DNA of 54,073 nt from Verrucomicrobiota bacterium (GTDB lineage Bacteria > Verrucomicrobiota > Verrucomicrobiia > Opitutales > Intestinicryptomonadaceae). The notes beneath the pieces were generated by a model. It saw nothing but the letters and a program-made list of their open reading frames with translations. It did no database searches and was not told where the DNA came from. Both the position numbers and the translations under genes were made by a program. The stretch spans positions 1 through 54,073 of the forward strand of contig QALA01000085.1 of NCBI GenBank assembly GCA_003343565.1, given 5' to 3'. This document shows positions 26,991 to 35,433 of this stretch, piece by piece. Within the stretch, counting starts at the first letter, position 1; each line of letters opens with the position of its first letter.

Positions 26991-27280
26991 ATTTCGACAA
27001 AATATTTATCCAACCGGCGCGCGCATCAAGGAAAAATGCCAATCTTTCCGCTTTGCCAAAGAAAAATCTTAAGGCCGCCTTTGGGGCCGCCCGCGCGCGC
27101 GAAAACCCCAATTTGGGAGGAATAGGCAAATTTTCGGCGCAAAAATGTATTTAAAAAATGCGAGATGCGCGTTATAATTTTTTACAAACAAAAAGGGGCG
27201 CAAGCGTGCAATGTTAACGCGCGAAAACGCGCACGCCGCGTTTCCCGGAGTTTTAACGGCAAATGGAAAGGTCAAATCCG
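26991..27280. other. Divergent promoter region of the antiporter and DUF362 genes
   Basis: No gene seen. On the plus strand TATAAT occurs at 27173-27178, a plausible -10 for the DUF362 gene about 100 bases downstream, but no good -35 lies at the right distance. The region is AT-rich around 27125-27190, unlike its flanks. Confidence 0.35.
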
Positions 27281-28252
27281 ATGAAGAGAAAAGAATTCAT
27301 AAAGGACGCGCTTGCGCTGGCGGTAATCGGCGCCGTATGCCCGGCCGCGAAAGCCGCGGGAAGCGAAAACGCCGACAAGGGGCGGAAACTCCCGAAAGTT
27401 TACTTCACAAGAGCCGTCACCCCGCAGAAGCTCGTAGAGACATACAACGCTCTCGGATTCAAGCTGCCCGGACGTGTGGCCGTGAAAGTCCATTCGGGCG
27501 AACCCGGCGGAAACCACTTCATCAAGCCGGAATTTATGAAGCCGCTCGTGGACCTTCTCGGCGGAACGATAGTCGAGTGCAACACCGCATATGAAGGGCG
27601 AAGAAACACCACCGAAAAGCACTGGAAGGCGATAGAGGAACACGGCTTCACAAAGATAGCGAAAGTCGACATCATGGACGCCGACGCCGACATGCCCATA
27701 CCCGTTCGTGGAGGTATGCAGATCAAGGTCAACTACGTAGGCGCGCATTTGAAAAATTACGACTCGATGTTAGTGCTCTCGCACTTCAAGGGGCACCAAA
27801 TGGGCGGCTTCGGCGGCGCGCTGAAAAACCTGTCGATAGGCGTGGCCTCCTCCCGCGGAAAGGCGTACATACACGGGGCGGGAATACCCGAAAACATGTG
27901 GACCTGCGAGCAGGACAAGTTTCTGGAATCCATGGCCGACGCCGACAAGTCCGTGATGGACTACATGAATTCAAAACTGGCCTTCATAAACGTGATGAAG
28001 GACATGTCCATAGACTGCGACTGCAACAACCACCCCGCCCCGCCCGAAATGGCCGACATCGGCATACTCTCCAGCCTCGACCCCGTCGCGCTCGACCAGG
28101 CCTGCGTGGATTTAATCTACAAATCGCCCGACAAGGGAAAGGCGTCGCTGATAAAGAGAATGGAAGAGATGCACGGAATACACACGGTGGAGGCCGCCGA
28201 GAAGTTGGGGGTCGGCTCAAGGCGATACGAACTTGTCGATATGGACGCCTGA
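27281..28252 (+). CDS. DUF362 domain protein with signal peptide
   Basis: Member of the widespread DUF362 family, function not established. The 323-residue product begins MKRKEFIKDALALAVIGAVCPA, a likely Sec-type signal peptide without a twin arginine. It then shows the family's GRVAVKVHSGEPGG block, the LVLSHFKGHQMGGFGGALK block and the C-terminal ADIGILSSLDPVALDQACVD. Many relatives carry a 4Fe-4S ferredoxin CxxCxxC module; here only an isolated CDC precedes the last block. The ATG at 27281 was chosen because GGAAAGG lies 9 bases upstream; an ATG at 27263 overlaps that site. It stands alone, convergent with the PAS sensor gene. Confidence 0.82.
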   Translation: MKRKEFIKDALALAVIGAVCPAAKAAGSENADKGRKLPKVYFTRAVTPQKLVETYNALGFKLPGRVAVKVHSGEPGGNHFIKPEFMKPLVDLLGGTIVECNTAYEGRRNTTEKHWKAIEEHGFTKIAKVDIMDADADMPIPVRGGMQIKVNYVGAHLKNYDSMLVLSHFKGHQMGGFGGALKNLSIGVASSRGKAYIHGAGIPENMWTCEQDKFLESMADADKSVMDYMNSKLAFINVMKDMSIDCDCNNHPAPPEMADIGILSSLDPVALDQACVDLIYKSPDKGKASLIKRMEEMHGIHTVEAAEKLGVGSRRYELVDMDA

Positions 28253-28368
28253 AAAATATTTCGCGCCCGCCGTATTCCGCGCCATCTTCCGCGCCGATAT
28301 GCCGACGCTCCGGCACATTTATACGCCGATGTGCCCGCGGGCGATTGCGCATTAAAGCGGCGGATTAA

Positions 28369-30198
28369 TCATGTCGAACGGCGGAACATCAATGCGGCTC
28401 CTATCACGGCGCCGTTTGAACCGCGTATCGGAGTGGAATTTTCAGATATGCGGATTGCGCTTCCGTCCTTGCAAAGCAATTCCGCGCGCCTTCCGAATCC
28501 GTACGGCTTCCCGCTCTCAAGCGCAATCGAAAGCGACGAACGCAGCGGTTTTGCGCAGTCGCAATCGACAAATTCCAAAACCTTGCCGTGCGGCATTCCG
28601 CAAATTTCCTCGAATTTGAACCCTGTCATGTTTTCGGCGGCCGGATTGAGGGCGGTTATGCGGCCGTCTCCGTCCACCGCCACTATTGCCTCGCCGACAG
28701 GCGCAAGGGCAAGGACGAACTCCGACGCGTTTTCCCGCGCCGCGCAGCGGGCTTCCAAGAGTTCGGCGCCCTCGCGCGAAAGCCACACTACGGCGTTCAT
28801 TCCGGAAATCCCGCCGCCTGTCGGGGAGACCGCCATGAAGCGTCCCGAATCGCCAAATCGGGAACCGAAAGTACGGGCGTTGCCCGCTTCAAACGCTTCC
28901 GCGACTTTCAATGAAGCTTCCGCGCAGTTGGAAAACGGAATCTCCCTTAAAGAATGCGCTCCGACCGGAATTGCGAAATCCCATTCGGGGCGGCATAAAG
29001 ACAATGTGTTTTCGTCGATGTCCAACACGCCTACCATCGCCGGAACTTGCGAATGCAATCGCAGGCGCCTAACGGCGGCCCGCCTGCGCGCAATTCCCGG
29101 CACAAACGCCAACGCGCCCAAAAAGGCCAAGCAGGAAAAACCGGCCACCATCTCGCCCTTGTACTCCTTCCAAAGCGGGTCGGGCTTGTTTATGAAAATT
29201 ACGTCGGACGGCAGTTTCGTTTCGTCCAAACCGAACTTGCGCATTTTTTTATAATCCACCAGAGGCCTGCATGTTCCCTCGACAATCGGCATTTCGCCCG
29301 CGTCCTCGCCGGACAAAACTCCGGACAGAAGTTCGGCGGCGGCGGCCGCCTGCTCCTCTGCAAGCGCCGCGAATCCGCCGACCGCGCCGAATGAGACTGC
29401 CGGCTCCTCGCAGGCTATGTAGGGACGCCCCAACACGCGCGCAAGATCCGATCCAAACGCTGCAATCGTCTGATATTCGTCCGCCTTAAGACAGCTCCAC
29501 GGAGCCATTATCAAAACGGAATTTTCAGGAAGCGACCTTATCTTGGCAAACACTTTGGCGTAGTCTCCGCCGCAATCGTCCAAGAACAGGACTTCCACAT
29601 TCTTGTAGGCCGTAATTTCCTCCCGCGCGCGCTTGGCGAAATTTTTGCCGCGCTCGGACGAATCGCAAAGTATTGCGACAACTTCGCTGCGCGGATAAAG
29701 CGACAACCCCAAAGATATGGACGCATCTATATCGCGCTTTAGAGTGACTACGGCCGTCTTGCGATGAAGCGCGCGCAGCTTGCGAGCGTCCGCGGAGTAT
29801 CCGGAAAAAATAACCGGAGTATCGTCCGGCACGCTGGAAAAGTTCTCCGCAAGAAAGTCTGCCGCTTCATCTCCGATAACGACTATTGCGTCGTAAAAGC
29901 CCCCGCGTATTTTGCCCAATCTAAAAGCCAGACATTTCCGCCAGACGGACTTGTCGCAGACTTTCGGAACGCCTAAACCGAAGATTTCAAAACTGCAATC
30001 GAACGGCAAACGCGCCGTTTCCGTCTCCAGCGCGTTTATTATCCTCTTGGAATACGGGTGAAAAAGGCTGTAAGACGACATCACAAGTATATTCTTGCCG
30101 CAACCTGCCGCGCCGGACGAAACTTGCGCAAATACAGAAGAAAAATACAAAAAATCCGCCAGCGCAAAAACGATGATAAATCTCAAAAAATATTTCAT
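28369..30198 (-). CDS. Membrane sensor: substrate-binding-like domain plus PAS domains, no output domain
   Basis: Predicted envelope sensor of 609 residues. A signal or anchor segment (MKYFLRFIIVFALADFLYF) is followed by an ABC-type substrate-binding-like domain (about 40-330) with ILVMSSYSLFHPYSKRI and AIVVIGDEAADFLAENF. A membrane helix follows at about 350-370, then a degenerate PAS-like domain (about 380-480) and a clear PAS domain (about 500-609; EAIVAVDGDGRITALNPAAE, NMTGFKFEEICGMPHGKVL). Such proteins normally continue into a histidine kinase or GGDEF domain. Here a TGA follows the last PAS strand (ALMFRRST), and the other two frames downstream also stop within about 40 bases, so a simple frameshift is unlikely. 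The ATG at 30198 fits the signal segment. Confidence 0.8.
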   Translation of the reverse strand: MKYFLRFIIVFALADFLYFSSVFAQVSSGAAGCGKNILVMSSYSLFHPYSKRIINALETETARLPFDCSFEIFGLGVPKVCDKSVWRKCLAFRLGKIRGGFYDAIVVIGDEAADFLAENFSSVPDDTPVIFSGYSADARKLRALHRKTAVVTLKRDIDASISLGLSLYPRSEVVAILCDSSERGKNFAKRAREEITAYKNVEVLFLDDCGGDYAKVFAKIRSLPENSVLIMAPWSCLKADEYQTIAAFGSDLARVLGRPYIACEEPAVSFGAVGGFAALAEEQAAAAAELLSGVLSGEDAGEMPIVEGTCRPLVDYKKMRKFGLDETKLPSDVIFINKPDPLWKEYKGEMVAGFSCLAFLGALAFVPGIARRRAAVRRLRLHSQVPAMVGVLDIDENTLSLCRPEWDFAIPVGAHSLREIPFSNCAEASLKVAEAFEAGNARTFGSRFGDSGRFMAVSPTGGGISGMNAVVWLSREGAELLEARCAARENASEFVLALAPVGEAIVAVDGDGRITALNPAAENMTGFKFEEICGMPHGKVLEFVDCDCAKPLRSSLSIALESGKPYGFGRRAELLCKDGSAIRISENSTPIRGSNGAVIGAALMFRRST

Positions 30199-30597
30199 GG
30201 AACGGATAGTTGAGTAAAAAATGGGAACCAATACACAAAAAAATTATTACATATTATTCAAAAAATCAAGCAATTTTTTCATATTTTCCTGATGCTTCGC
30301 TCCTTTTGTTTTTGTGAGATTTTTTTGGAACAAATGCGAATAGGAATAGAACATTTGCGGCAATATAAATGCAATCGCGCTGAAAGACGCGTTTAGGCAC
30401 GGCAGCGCAACGCCAACGGCGCACGCAAAGTAATTTGCGCTACCGCACAAAATCTACGTACCGCAACGATTTTACCCAAAAGATTTGGTGAATCTCCGAA
30501 ACTTGCAAAATCCGTCGAAAGCCGCCAAAGCAGGGAGCTTGCGGGCGATAAAGGTATTCGGGATTAGTTTAAAAAAAATAGGACTTATCTTTCGCGC

Positions 30598-30622
30598 AAA
30601 AAAAGGCGTTAAACATGACGCC
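30598..30622 (-). terminator. Terminator-like hairpin at the distal end of repeat copy 1
   Basis: On the minus strand GGCGT pairs with ACGCC around an 8-base loop (30605-30622) and is followed directly by seven T residues (30598-30604). In copy 2 the T run is kept but the stem is shortened. Confidence 0.5.
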
Positions 30623-30656
30623 GCGAAATTATGCCGCCGCTCCGCGCACAGACATT

Positions 30657-30693
30657 AAAAAAACAACTACTCTCCCCGGACTTGCGGGGAGAG
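30657..30693 (-). terminator. Rho-independent terminator-like hairpin inside repeat copy 1
   Basis: On the minus strand CTCTCCCCG pairs with CGGGGAGAG (30670-30693), 9 bases with a 6-base loop, followed by TAGTTGTTTTTTT. The equivalent hairpin in copy 2 has mismatches. Confidence 0.65.
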
Positions 30694-30821
30694 GCAAATT
30701 AGCCGCGCGAATAAATACGGCTTTTTCGCAAGGTGCGCAGGTTTATTTTTTACCTGCGCAAACCTTGCAATACGATACGACTAACAAACAGCTTATAGAA
30801 TCTTCCGGCACGCAGGCATTT

Positions 30822-30989
30822 TTCGCGCAAAAAAAGGCGTTAAACATGCCGTCGCGAAATTGCGCGCCGCTTCGCGCATAGACATAAAAAAACAACTCCC
30901 CCCGAACTTGCGCGGACAGGCAAATTAGCCGCGCAGAATAAATACGGCTTTTCGCAAGGTGCGCAGGATAATCTTTTACCTGCGCAAAA
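30822..30989 (-). repeat. Structured intergenic repeat, copy 2
   Basis: Second copy of the element, 231 bases from copy 1 in the same orientation and about 30 bases downstream of the fabH stop codon. The TGCGCAGG/CCTGCGCA hairpin is intact (30959-30985). The central terminator-like stem carries two mismatches and a wobble, so this copy looks more decayed or differently specialised. Confidence 0.7.
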
Positions 30990-31017
30990 GCCGCCGAAAG
31001 AAACGACAGAAAGCGCG

Positions 31018-32013
31018 CTATACGCGAATCAGCGTGGCGCCCCATGTGAGGCCGGCTCCGAATGCGACAAGAAGAATTTTCTCGCCCTTGCGAAGCCTCC
31101 CGCTGCGCATAACCTCGTCAAGGGCGATCGGAATGGACGCCGAGGAAGTGTTCGCATAGTCGGCTATGTTTACATAGACTTTATCGGACGGTATCTTTAT
31201 GCGCTTGGCCACGCTTTCTATGATGCGCGCATTGGCCTGGTGCGGTATCAACAGCGAAATCTCCTCCACCCCGACGCCGCACAAATCCAGAACCTCAAGC
31301 GCCTTCTCCTGCATTATGTGAACCGCCTTTTTAAAAAGTTCCTTCCCGTTCATCTTCACAGTGTGAAGTCCGTTTTTCACCGTTTCAAACGAGGCGGGCA
31401 TGGCGGAGCCGCCGGCGGGCATATGCAAAATCTCCGTATCGCTGCCGTCTGCGCCGAGAACGGAGCCGAGAATTCCCGTATCGGGCTCGTCGCTCGCACT
31501 GAGAACAACCGCGCCCGCTCCGTCGCCAAACAGCACGCAAGTCGCCCTGTCCTTCCAGTCGACCATGCAGCTCATCTTTTCCGAACTGACGACCAGCGCA
31601 TGTTTGTACATGCCCGACTGCATCATGCGGGAGGCGACCTCAACCCCGTACACAAAGCCAGAACACGCAGCCTCCAAATCGAAACACGGAATGTTGTTTC
31701 TTATGCCGAGCTTTCCCTGCAATATGCACGCGGTGGAAGGGAACGGCATGTCGGGATTGACCGTTGTCAGAACCACCAAGTCTATATCCTGCGCCTTCAG
31801 CCCCGCGTTTTCAAGCGCGCGCAGCGACGCCTGCAAAGCCATGTCCGAAGTGTGTTCGCCGTCCGCGGCCAGATGGCGGCGGCGGATTCCGGAACGCTCG
31901 AATATCCATTCGTCCGAAGTGTCGACGATCTTTTCAAGATCGGCATTGGAAACTACGCGCTCAGGCACATAACTGCCCGTGCCGGATATCACGATGGAAT
32001 TGGGTCTCTTCAT
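31018..32013 (-). CDS. fabH: 3-oxoacyl-[acyl-carrier-protein] synthase III
   Basis: Starts fatty acid synthesis by condensing acyl-CoA with malonyl-ACP. The 331-residue protein has the complete catalytic triad in family context: Cys117 (LEAACSGFVYG), His258 (LIPHQANARII) and Asn288 (YANTSSASIP), plus the N-terminal ISGTGSYVPERVVSN and DTSDEWIFERSGIRRR. Length is standard. It is the third gene of rpmF-plsX-fabH, a very widely conserved order linking ribosome and phospholipid/fatty acid synthesis; plsX ends 103 bases upstream. Confidence 0.96.
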   Translation of the reverse strand: MKRPNSIVISGTGSYVPERVVSNADLEKIVDTSDEWIFERSGIRRRHLAADGEHTSDMALQASLRALENAGLKAQDIDLVVLTTVNPDMPFPSTACILQGKLGIRNNIPCFDLEAACSGFVYGVEVASRMMQSGMYKHALVVSSEKMSCMVDWKDRATCVLFGDGAGAVVLSASDEPDTGILGSVLGADGSDTEILHMPAGGSAMPASFETVKNGLHTVKMNGKELFKKAVHIMQEKALEVLDLCGVGVEEISLLIPHQANARIIESVAKRIKIPSDKVYVNIADYANTSSASIPIALDEVMRSGRLRKGEKILLVAFGAGLTWGATLIRV

Positions 32014-32116
32014 TCAACTATCTCCGATAAAACATTTATTCCGAGAACGCTTCTTTTGCGCCAAAATTTCTACGCGCAAACAGCAAGCTTAAAAAAAACG
32101 GCGCCCGCAATAGCCT

Positions 32117-33184
32117 CTACCCCCGAAGCTCTATCTGGCGGTTTTTTGCCTCCTCAATGGCGTCCTTGAGGGACTCCACGTCGGCCTTTATCCTGTCGTT
32201 AATGCGCTGCCTAAGGCATCTGAGCGTTATGTGTATCGCGCCGGCAATCTGTTTCTGGCCGCTCGAACCGTGCGCCTTTACCACCAAGCCGTTCAATCCC
32301 AAGAGCGGCGCGCCTGAAAATTTGTCGACCGGTATGCGCTTTTTTATGTCCATAAACGCGCCCTTGGCCAAATAAATGCCTATTTTTCTGAGCAGCGTCT
32401 TGTAGATCTCCTCCTTCAGAATGTCCTTGAGCATTCTCACCGAACTCTCCAGAGATTTAAGCACCACATTTCCGGTAAAGCCGTCGCAAACCACCACGTC
32501 AAATTCCCCGTCAAAGAGAGAGAAGCCCTCCAGAAGCCCCCCGTAATTTATCACGCCGTTTTGCGCCTTAAACAGCCTGTGGGCGGTCTGGACGAGCATG
32601 TTACCCTTGCCGTCCTCCGTTCCGTTGCTCAGCAGCCCGACCCTCGGAGATTTCACCCCCAATACCGCGCGCGCATAGTTGGCGCCCAATATGGCGTTGT
32701 CCACCAGACTCTCCGGCTTGGGATCGGGCGACGCGCCCACGTCTATCATCACAAAATTTTTGATTTTGCCCGGAATTACGGAGGCCAGCGCCGGCCTTTC
32801 TATTCCGTCGATTGTCCGCAACTTTATCGTGCCGCCCGCCATCAGCGCGCCCGTATTTCCGCAGCTTAACACGGCGTTCGCCGAGCCGAATTTGACGGTT
32901 TCTATCGCGCGCATCATGGAGGAGTCGCGCTTGGACTTAATCGCCTGAATGGGCTTTTCCTCCATGCCGATTACTTCCGAGGCGTTATATACCTTCACGC
33001 GGCTGTCCCCGATTATATTTGCGCGAACCATCATCGGGGTAATCAGCGATTCCTTGCCCACAACTATAATCTCATACGCCGACTTATCCTCCCTGAGAGC
33101 CAGCTTTATGCCCGCGATTATCTCCGCGGGCCCCAAATCGGAACCCATCACGTCAACCGCTATGCTAGGAACTGAAGTACTCAT
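32117..33184 (-). CDS. plsX: Phosphate acyltransferase
   Basis: Converts acyl-ACP to acyl phosphate for phospholipid synthesis, as a peripheral inner-membrane enzyme. The 355-residue product begins MSTSVPSIAVDVMGSDLGP and carries the family motifs AVLSCGNTGALMAGG, VMIDVGASPDPKPESL, GLLSNGTEDGKGN and VCDGFTGNVVLKSLES. The ATG at 33182-33184 was chosen over an in-frame TTG three codons upstream. About 15 residues of charged helix extend the C terminus beyond the usual core. It is 130 bases downstream of rpmF, with a terminator-like hairpin between, so part of its expression may come by read-through. Confidence 0.95.
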   Translation of the reverse strand: MSTSVPSIAVDVMGSDLGPAEIIAGIKLALREDKSAYEIIVVGKESLITPMMVRANIIGDSRVKVYNASEVIGMEEKPIQAIKSKRDSSMMRAIETVKFGSANAVLSCGNTGALMAGGTIKLRTIDGIERPALASVIPGKIKNFVMIDVGASPDPKPESLVDNAILGANYARAVLGVKSPRVGLLSNGTEDGKGNMLVQTAHRLFKAQNGVINYGGLLEGFSLFDGEFDVVVCDGFTGNVVLKSLESSVRMLKDILKEEIYKTLLRKIGIYLAKGAFMDIKKRIPVDKFSGAPLLGLNGLVVKAHGSSGQKQIAGAIHITLRCLRQRINDRIKADVESLKDAIEEAKNRQIELRG

Positions 33185-33240
33185 TTCAGGCAAGTTACAC
33201 CAATATAAAGGGAGAGATTCCGCAATCCCTTCTGCGCATC

Positions 33241-33278
33241 AAAACAAAACGCGGGAGTTATCCCAAAAATAATCCCGC
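33241..33278 (-). terminator. Putative terminator between rpmF and plsX
   Basis: On the minus strand GCGGGA pairs with TCCCGC, and inside it TTAT pairs with ATAA with one bulged C (33251-33278), followed by GTTTTGTTTTG. It would set a high rpmF to plsX ratio if leaky. Confidence 0.55.
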
Positions 33279-33314
33279 ATTACAACATAAAAAACCGTCG
33301 CGCCAAAGCGAGCG

Positions 33315-33494
33315 CTAAACTTTGACGGTCTTTACCTGGCGGCCGCGATAGGTGCCGTTTGAAGGATTTACCCTGTGCGGAAGATGGAAAGTGCCGTCCG
33401 TCGGATCCTTGGCCACCTGCGGAAGCTCAAAGTGGTTGGCTGCCCTGCGCAGGCGCGTGCGTTGTTTGGATTGTTTGCGTTTTGGTTGGCCCAT
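33315..33494 (-). CDS. rpmF: 50S ribosomal protein L32
   Basis: Small structural protein of the large ribosomal subunit. The 59-residue product begins MGQPKRKQSKQRTRLRRAAN, close to the canonical L32 start, and ends YRGRQVKTVKV. The zinc-ribbon cysteines found in some L32 proteins are absent, so this is a C-minus type. AGAGGTG lies 5 bases before the ATG, one of the better ribosome binding sites in the window. The frame is open 24 codons further upstream, which is non-homologous. First gene of rpmF-plsX-fabH. Confidence 0.95.
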   Translation of the reverse strand: MGQPKRKQSKQRTRLRRAANHFELPQVAKDPTDGTFHLPHRVNPSNGTYRGRQVKTVKV

Positions 33495-33523
33495 ATTACA
33501 CCTCTCTAAATTTAAAAGTTGGA

Positions 33524-33551
33524 ACGTTATTTCATGCGGCGGCGTTGTCAA
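33524..33551 (-). promoter_or_regulatory. Putative sigma-70 type promoter of rpmF
   Basis: On the minus strand an exact TTGACA (33546-33551) is followed after 16 bases by TAACGT (33524-33529), a weak -10. Transcription would start about 22 bases before the rpmF ATG. Confidence 0.45.
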
Positions 33552-33638
33552 GCTATTTTTGAACAAGATCGGGCGCGCCGAATGCGGGGCGCGCGCGGCC
33601 TTCCCATGCCGAGCTTTCCCGCCGAGTATCCGCGCTCA

Positions 33639-33702
33639 GCGCTTGCAAGCGCGCGCTCCGTTTGCGGCGGCCAAACGCGCAAGAAACCGCGCTTGCAAGC
33701 GC
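33639..33702. repeat. Two identical palindromic hairpins downstream of leuA
   Basis: The 14-base perfect palindrome GCGCTTGCAAGCGC occurs at 33639-33652 and 33689-33702, within an identical 18-base block ending GCGCGC. The nearer copy lies about 9 bases after the leuA stop and, on the minus strand, is followed by GTTTCTT, so it can act as a leuA terminator. Confidence 0.6.
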
Positions 33703-33710
33703 GCGCCGCG

Positions 33711-35405
33711 CTACTTTATCGAGTCTCCCCGCAGGCGGTTGAACGCCCCGACAAGCGCCTTCAACCCCGCGGATTCTATGTTTGAATCCACGCCAACGCC
33801 CCACGCGCACGACGCGGAATCCTTGCCTTCAAGGCAGACATAGGCCGCCGAGTTTGTAGCCGAGCCGCTTCCGATTGCGTGCGAGCGATAATCCGTCAGC
33901 CTGAAAGTGTCGCCGAAGCGCGCCTTCAAAACACCCACGAGCGCGTTTATCGGCCCGTTTCCGACGGACGAGACGTCCTGTTCCTCCCCGTTGACCATCA
34001 GCGCGGCAAAAAACTTCAGCTCTCCGTTTTCGGAATTTTCAAGATGCTCCGTCCGGTACGAAACCAGCTTGACGGGAGATTCGCGCCCCACAAATTCGCC
34101 GGAAAATATCTTGTAAATTTCGGACGAAGACAGTTCCCTGCCCAACTCGTCGGCGCGCGCGTTTACGAGGTCTCCAACCTGCTGGTGCATTGCCTTCGGC
34201 AGGTCGAACCCGAATTCCGAAGCCAGGACATATGCCACTCCGCCCTTTCCGCTCTGGGAATTTATCCTGATTATTGCCTCGTAATTGCAGCCTATGTCCC
34301 TCGGATCTATTAGCAGATACGGGACCTCCCAATGCTCGACGCCGTTCTTGCGCATCAAATCCATTCCCTTTTTTATCGCGTCCTGATGGGAGCCGCTGAA
34401 GGCCGTAAACACCAAGTTACCGGCGTACGGGTGGCGCGGAGGAACTTCCATTCGCGTGCACTGCTCGTAAATCCTGCGAATCGACGGGAGGTCGGAAAAA
34501 TCCAGATTCGGCTCCACGCCCTCGGCGTACATATTCAGAGCGACCGTCACTATGTCGAGATTGCCGGTGCGCTCGCCGTTTCCGAACAGAGTGCCCTCAA
34601 CCCTGTCCGCGCCGGCCATCAGACCGAGCTCGGTCGCAGCGACGCCGGTGCCGCGGTCGTTGTGGGTGTGCAGGCTTATCTCCACGCAGTCGCGGTCGGA
34701 TATGTTTCTGCATATCCATTCAATTTGGTCGGCATAGACGTTCGGCGTATTGTACTGCACGGTTTCAGGCAGATTCACAATCAGCTTGTTGTCCGGAGTG
34801 GGGCGCCATATCTGTTTTACGGCCTCGCATATCTCCAGCGCGAAGTCCAATTCCGTGTCGCTGAAGCTTTCGGGCGAGTACTCCATGCTGATTTTCGTCC
34901 CGGCGGCGGCGAACTCCTCGGCCTTCTCCTTGACCAGCCGCGCCCCGCGGCGCGCTATCTCAACAATTTCCGGACGCTCCATTGCGAACGTCACCCTGCG
35001 CTGCAATGCGGAGGTGCTGTTGTACAGATGCACTATCGCATTGCGGCAGCCGCGCAACGCCTCGAAAGTCTTTTCTATGAGCGGCGCGCGGCTCTGGGTC
35101 AGAACCTGTATGGCGACGTCGTCCGGAATCAGCCCCCCGTCTATCAGGCGGCGTATGAAGTCGAATTCCGTCTGGCTCGCCGCTGGAAAGCCGACCTCTA
35201 TCTGCTTGAATCCGATTTTCACAAGGACGTCGAAAAGCTTGAGCTTTTCCTCGACATTCATGGGAATTGCGAGCGCCTGGTTTCCGTCGCGCAAATCCAC
35301 GCTGCACCATATCGGCGCGCGCCCGATTTTCCTGTTTGGCCATTGTCTGTCCGGCAGGGATATTTCAACCCTGCTCCCGTATTTCTTTTTGCCGTCCATA
35401 TTCAT
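33711..35405 (-). CDS. leuA: 2-isopropylmalate synthase, long (LeuA2) form
   Basis: First committed enzyme of leucine synthesis, condensing acetyl-CoA with 2-ketoisovalerate. The 564-residue product has the DRE-TIM metallolyase catalytic domain: IWCSVDLRDGNQAL (Asp metal ligand), IEVGFPAASQTEFDF and the metal-binding SLHTHNDRGTGVAATE. A C-terminal allosteric LeuA dimer domain follows (about 430-564), in which leucine feedback acts. Length fits the LeuA type 2 group. Start at 35405, with MDGKKK two codons later as an alternative. No other leu or ilv gene is in the window. A terminator-like hairpin lies about 30 bases upstream of the start. Confidence 0.95.
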   Translation of the reverse strand: MNMDGKKKYGSRVEISLPDRQWPNRKIGRAPIWCSVDLRDGNQALAIPMNVEEKLKLFDVLVKIGFKQIEVGFPAASQTEFDFIRRLIDGGLIPDDVAIQVLTQSRAPLIEKTFEALRGCRNAIVHLYNSTSALQRRVTFAMERPEIVEIARRGARLVKEKAEEFAAAGTKISMEYSPESFSDTELDFALEICEAVKQIWRPTPDNKLIVNLPETVQYNTPNVYADQIEWICRNISDRDCVEISLHTHNDRGTGVAATELGLMAGADRVEGTLFGNGERTGNLDIVTVALNMYAEGVEPNLDFSDLPSIRRIYEQCTRMEVPPRHPYAGNLVFTAFSGSHQDAIKKGMDLMRKNGVEHWEVPYLLIDPRDIGCNYEAIIRINSQSGKGGVAYVLASEFGFDLPKAMHQQVGDLVNARADELGRELSSSEIYKIFSGEFVGRESPVKLVSYRTEHLENSENGELKFFAALMVNGEEQDVSSVGNGPINALVGVLKARFGDTFRLTDYRSHAIGSGSATNSAAYVCLEGKDSASCAWGVGVDSNIESAGLKALVGAFNRLRGDSIK

Positions 35406-35433
35406 ATTTTGTACTCCAAAAATTCAATTCCTG

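Larger units (their letters stand above)
30591..30762 (-). repeat. Structured intergenic repeat, copy 1
   Basis: About 170 bases that recur, imperfectly, at 30822-30989. Shared blocks include TTCGCGCAAAAAAAGGCGTT, AACTTGCG or ACTTGCGG, GGCAAATTAGCCGCGC, AATAAATACGGC and CGCAAGGTGCGCAGG. Read on the minus strand it starts with a hairpin (GCGCAGGT against ACCTGCGC at 30735-30758), then a GCCG/CGGC hairpin, then two terminator-like hairpins listed separately. The orientation of the T-tracts suggests it is read leftward, as a small RNA or a 3' trailer. Confidence 0.7.
30199..31017. other. Long intergenic region upstream of the PAS sensor gene
   Basis: 819 bases without a credible gene. The first 110 bases are AT-rich and may hold the sensor promoter on the minus strand (TTGATT and AT-rich hexamers near 30240-30280, weak). 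The right half contains the two copies of a structured repeat listed separately. A 67-codon minus-strand open frame at 30247-30450 lacks a ribosome binding site and family features. Confidence 0.5.

Noticed and set aside
23236..27125. Large plus-strand open frames (725 and 571 codons) opposite the GH110-like and antiporter genes
   Set aside because: Antisense to genes with signal peptides, membrane helices and recognisable motifs; compositions are His/Arg-rich with no family features.
28253..28400. Frameshift or missed downstream kinase domain after the PAS protein
   Set aside because: All three frames after the stop are closed within about 40 bases and only 116 bases separate it from the DUF362 gene, so there is no room for an output domain.
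30615..30881. An 88-codon open frame spanning both copies of the intergenic repeat
   Set aside because: It crosses from one copy into the other, its start sits in a hairpin, and the reading frame is not preserved between copies.
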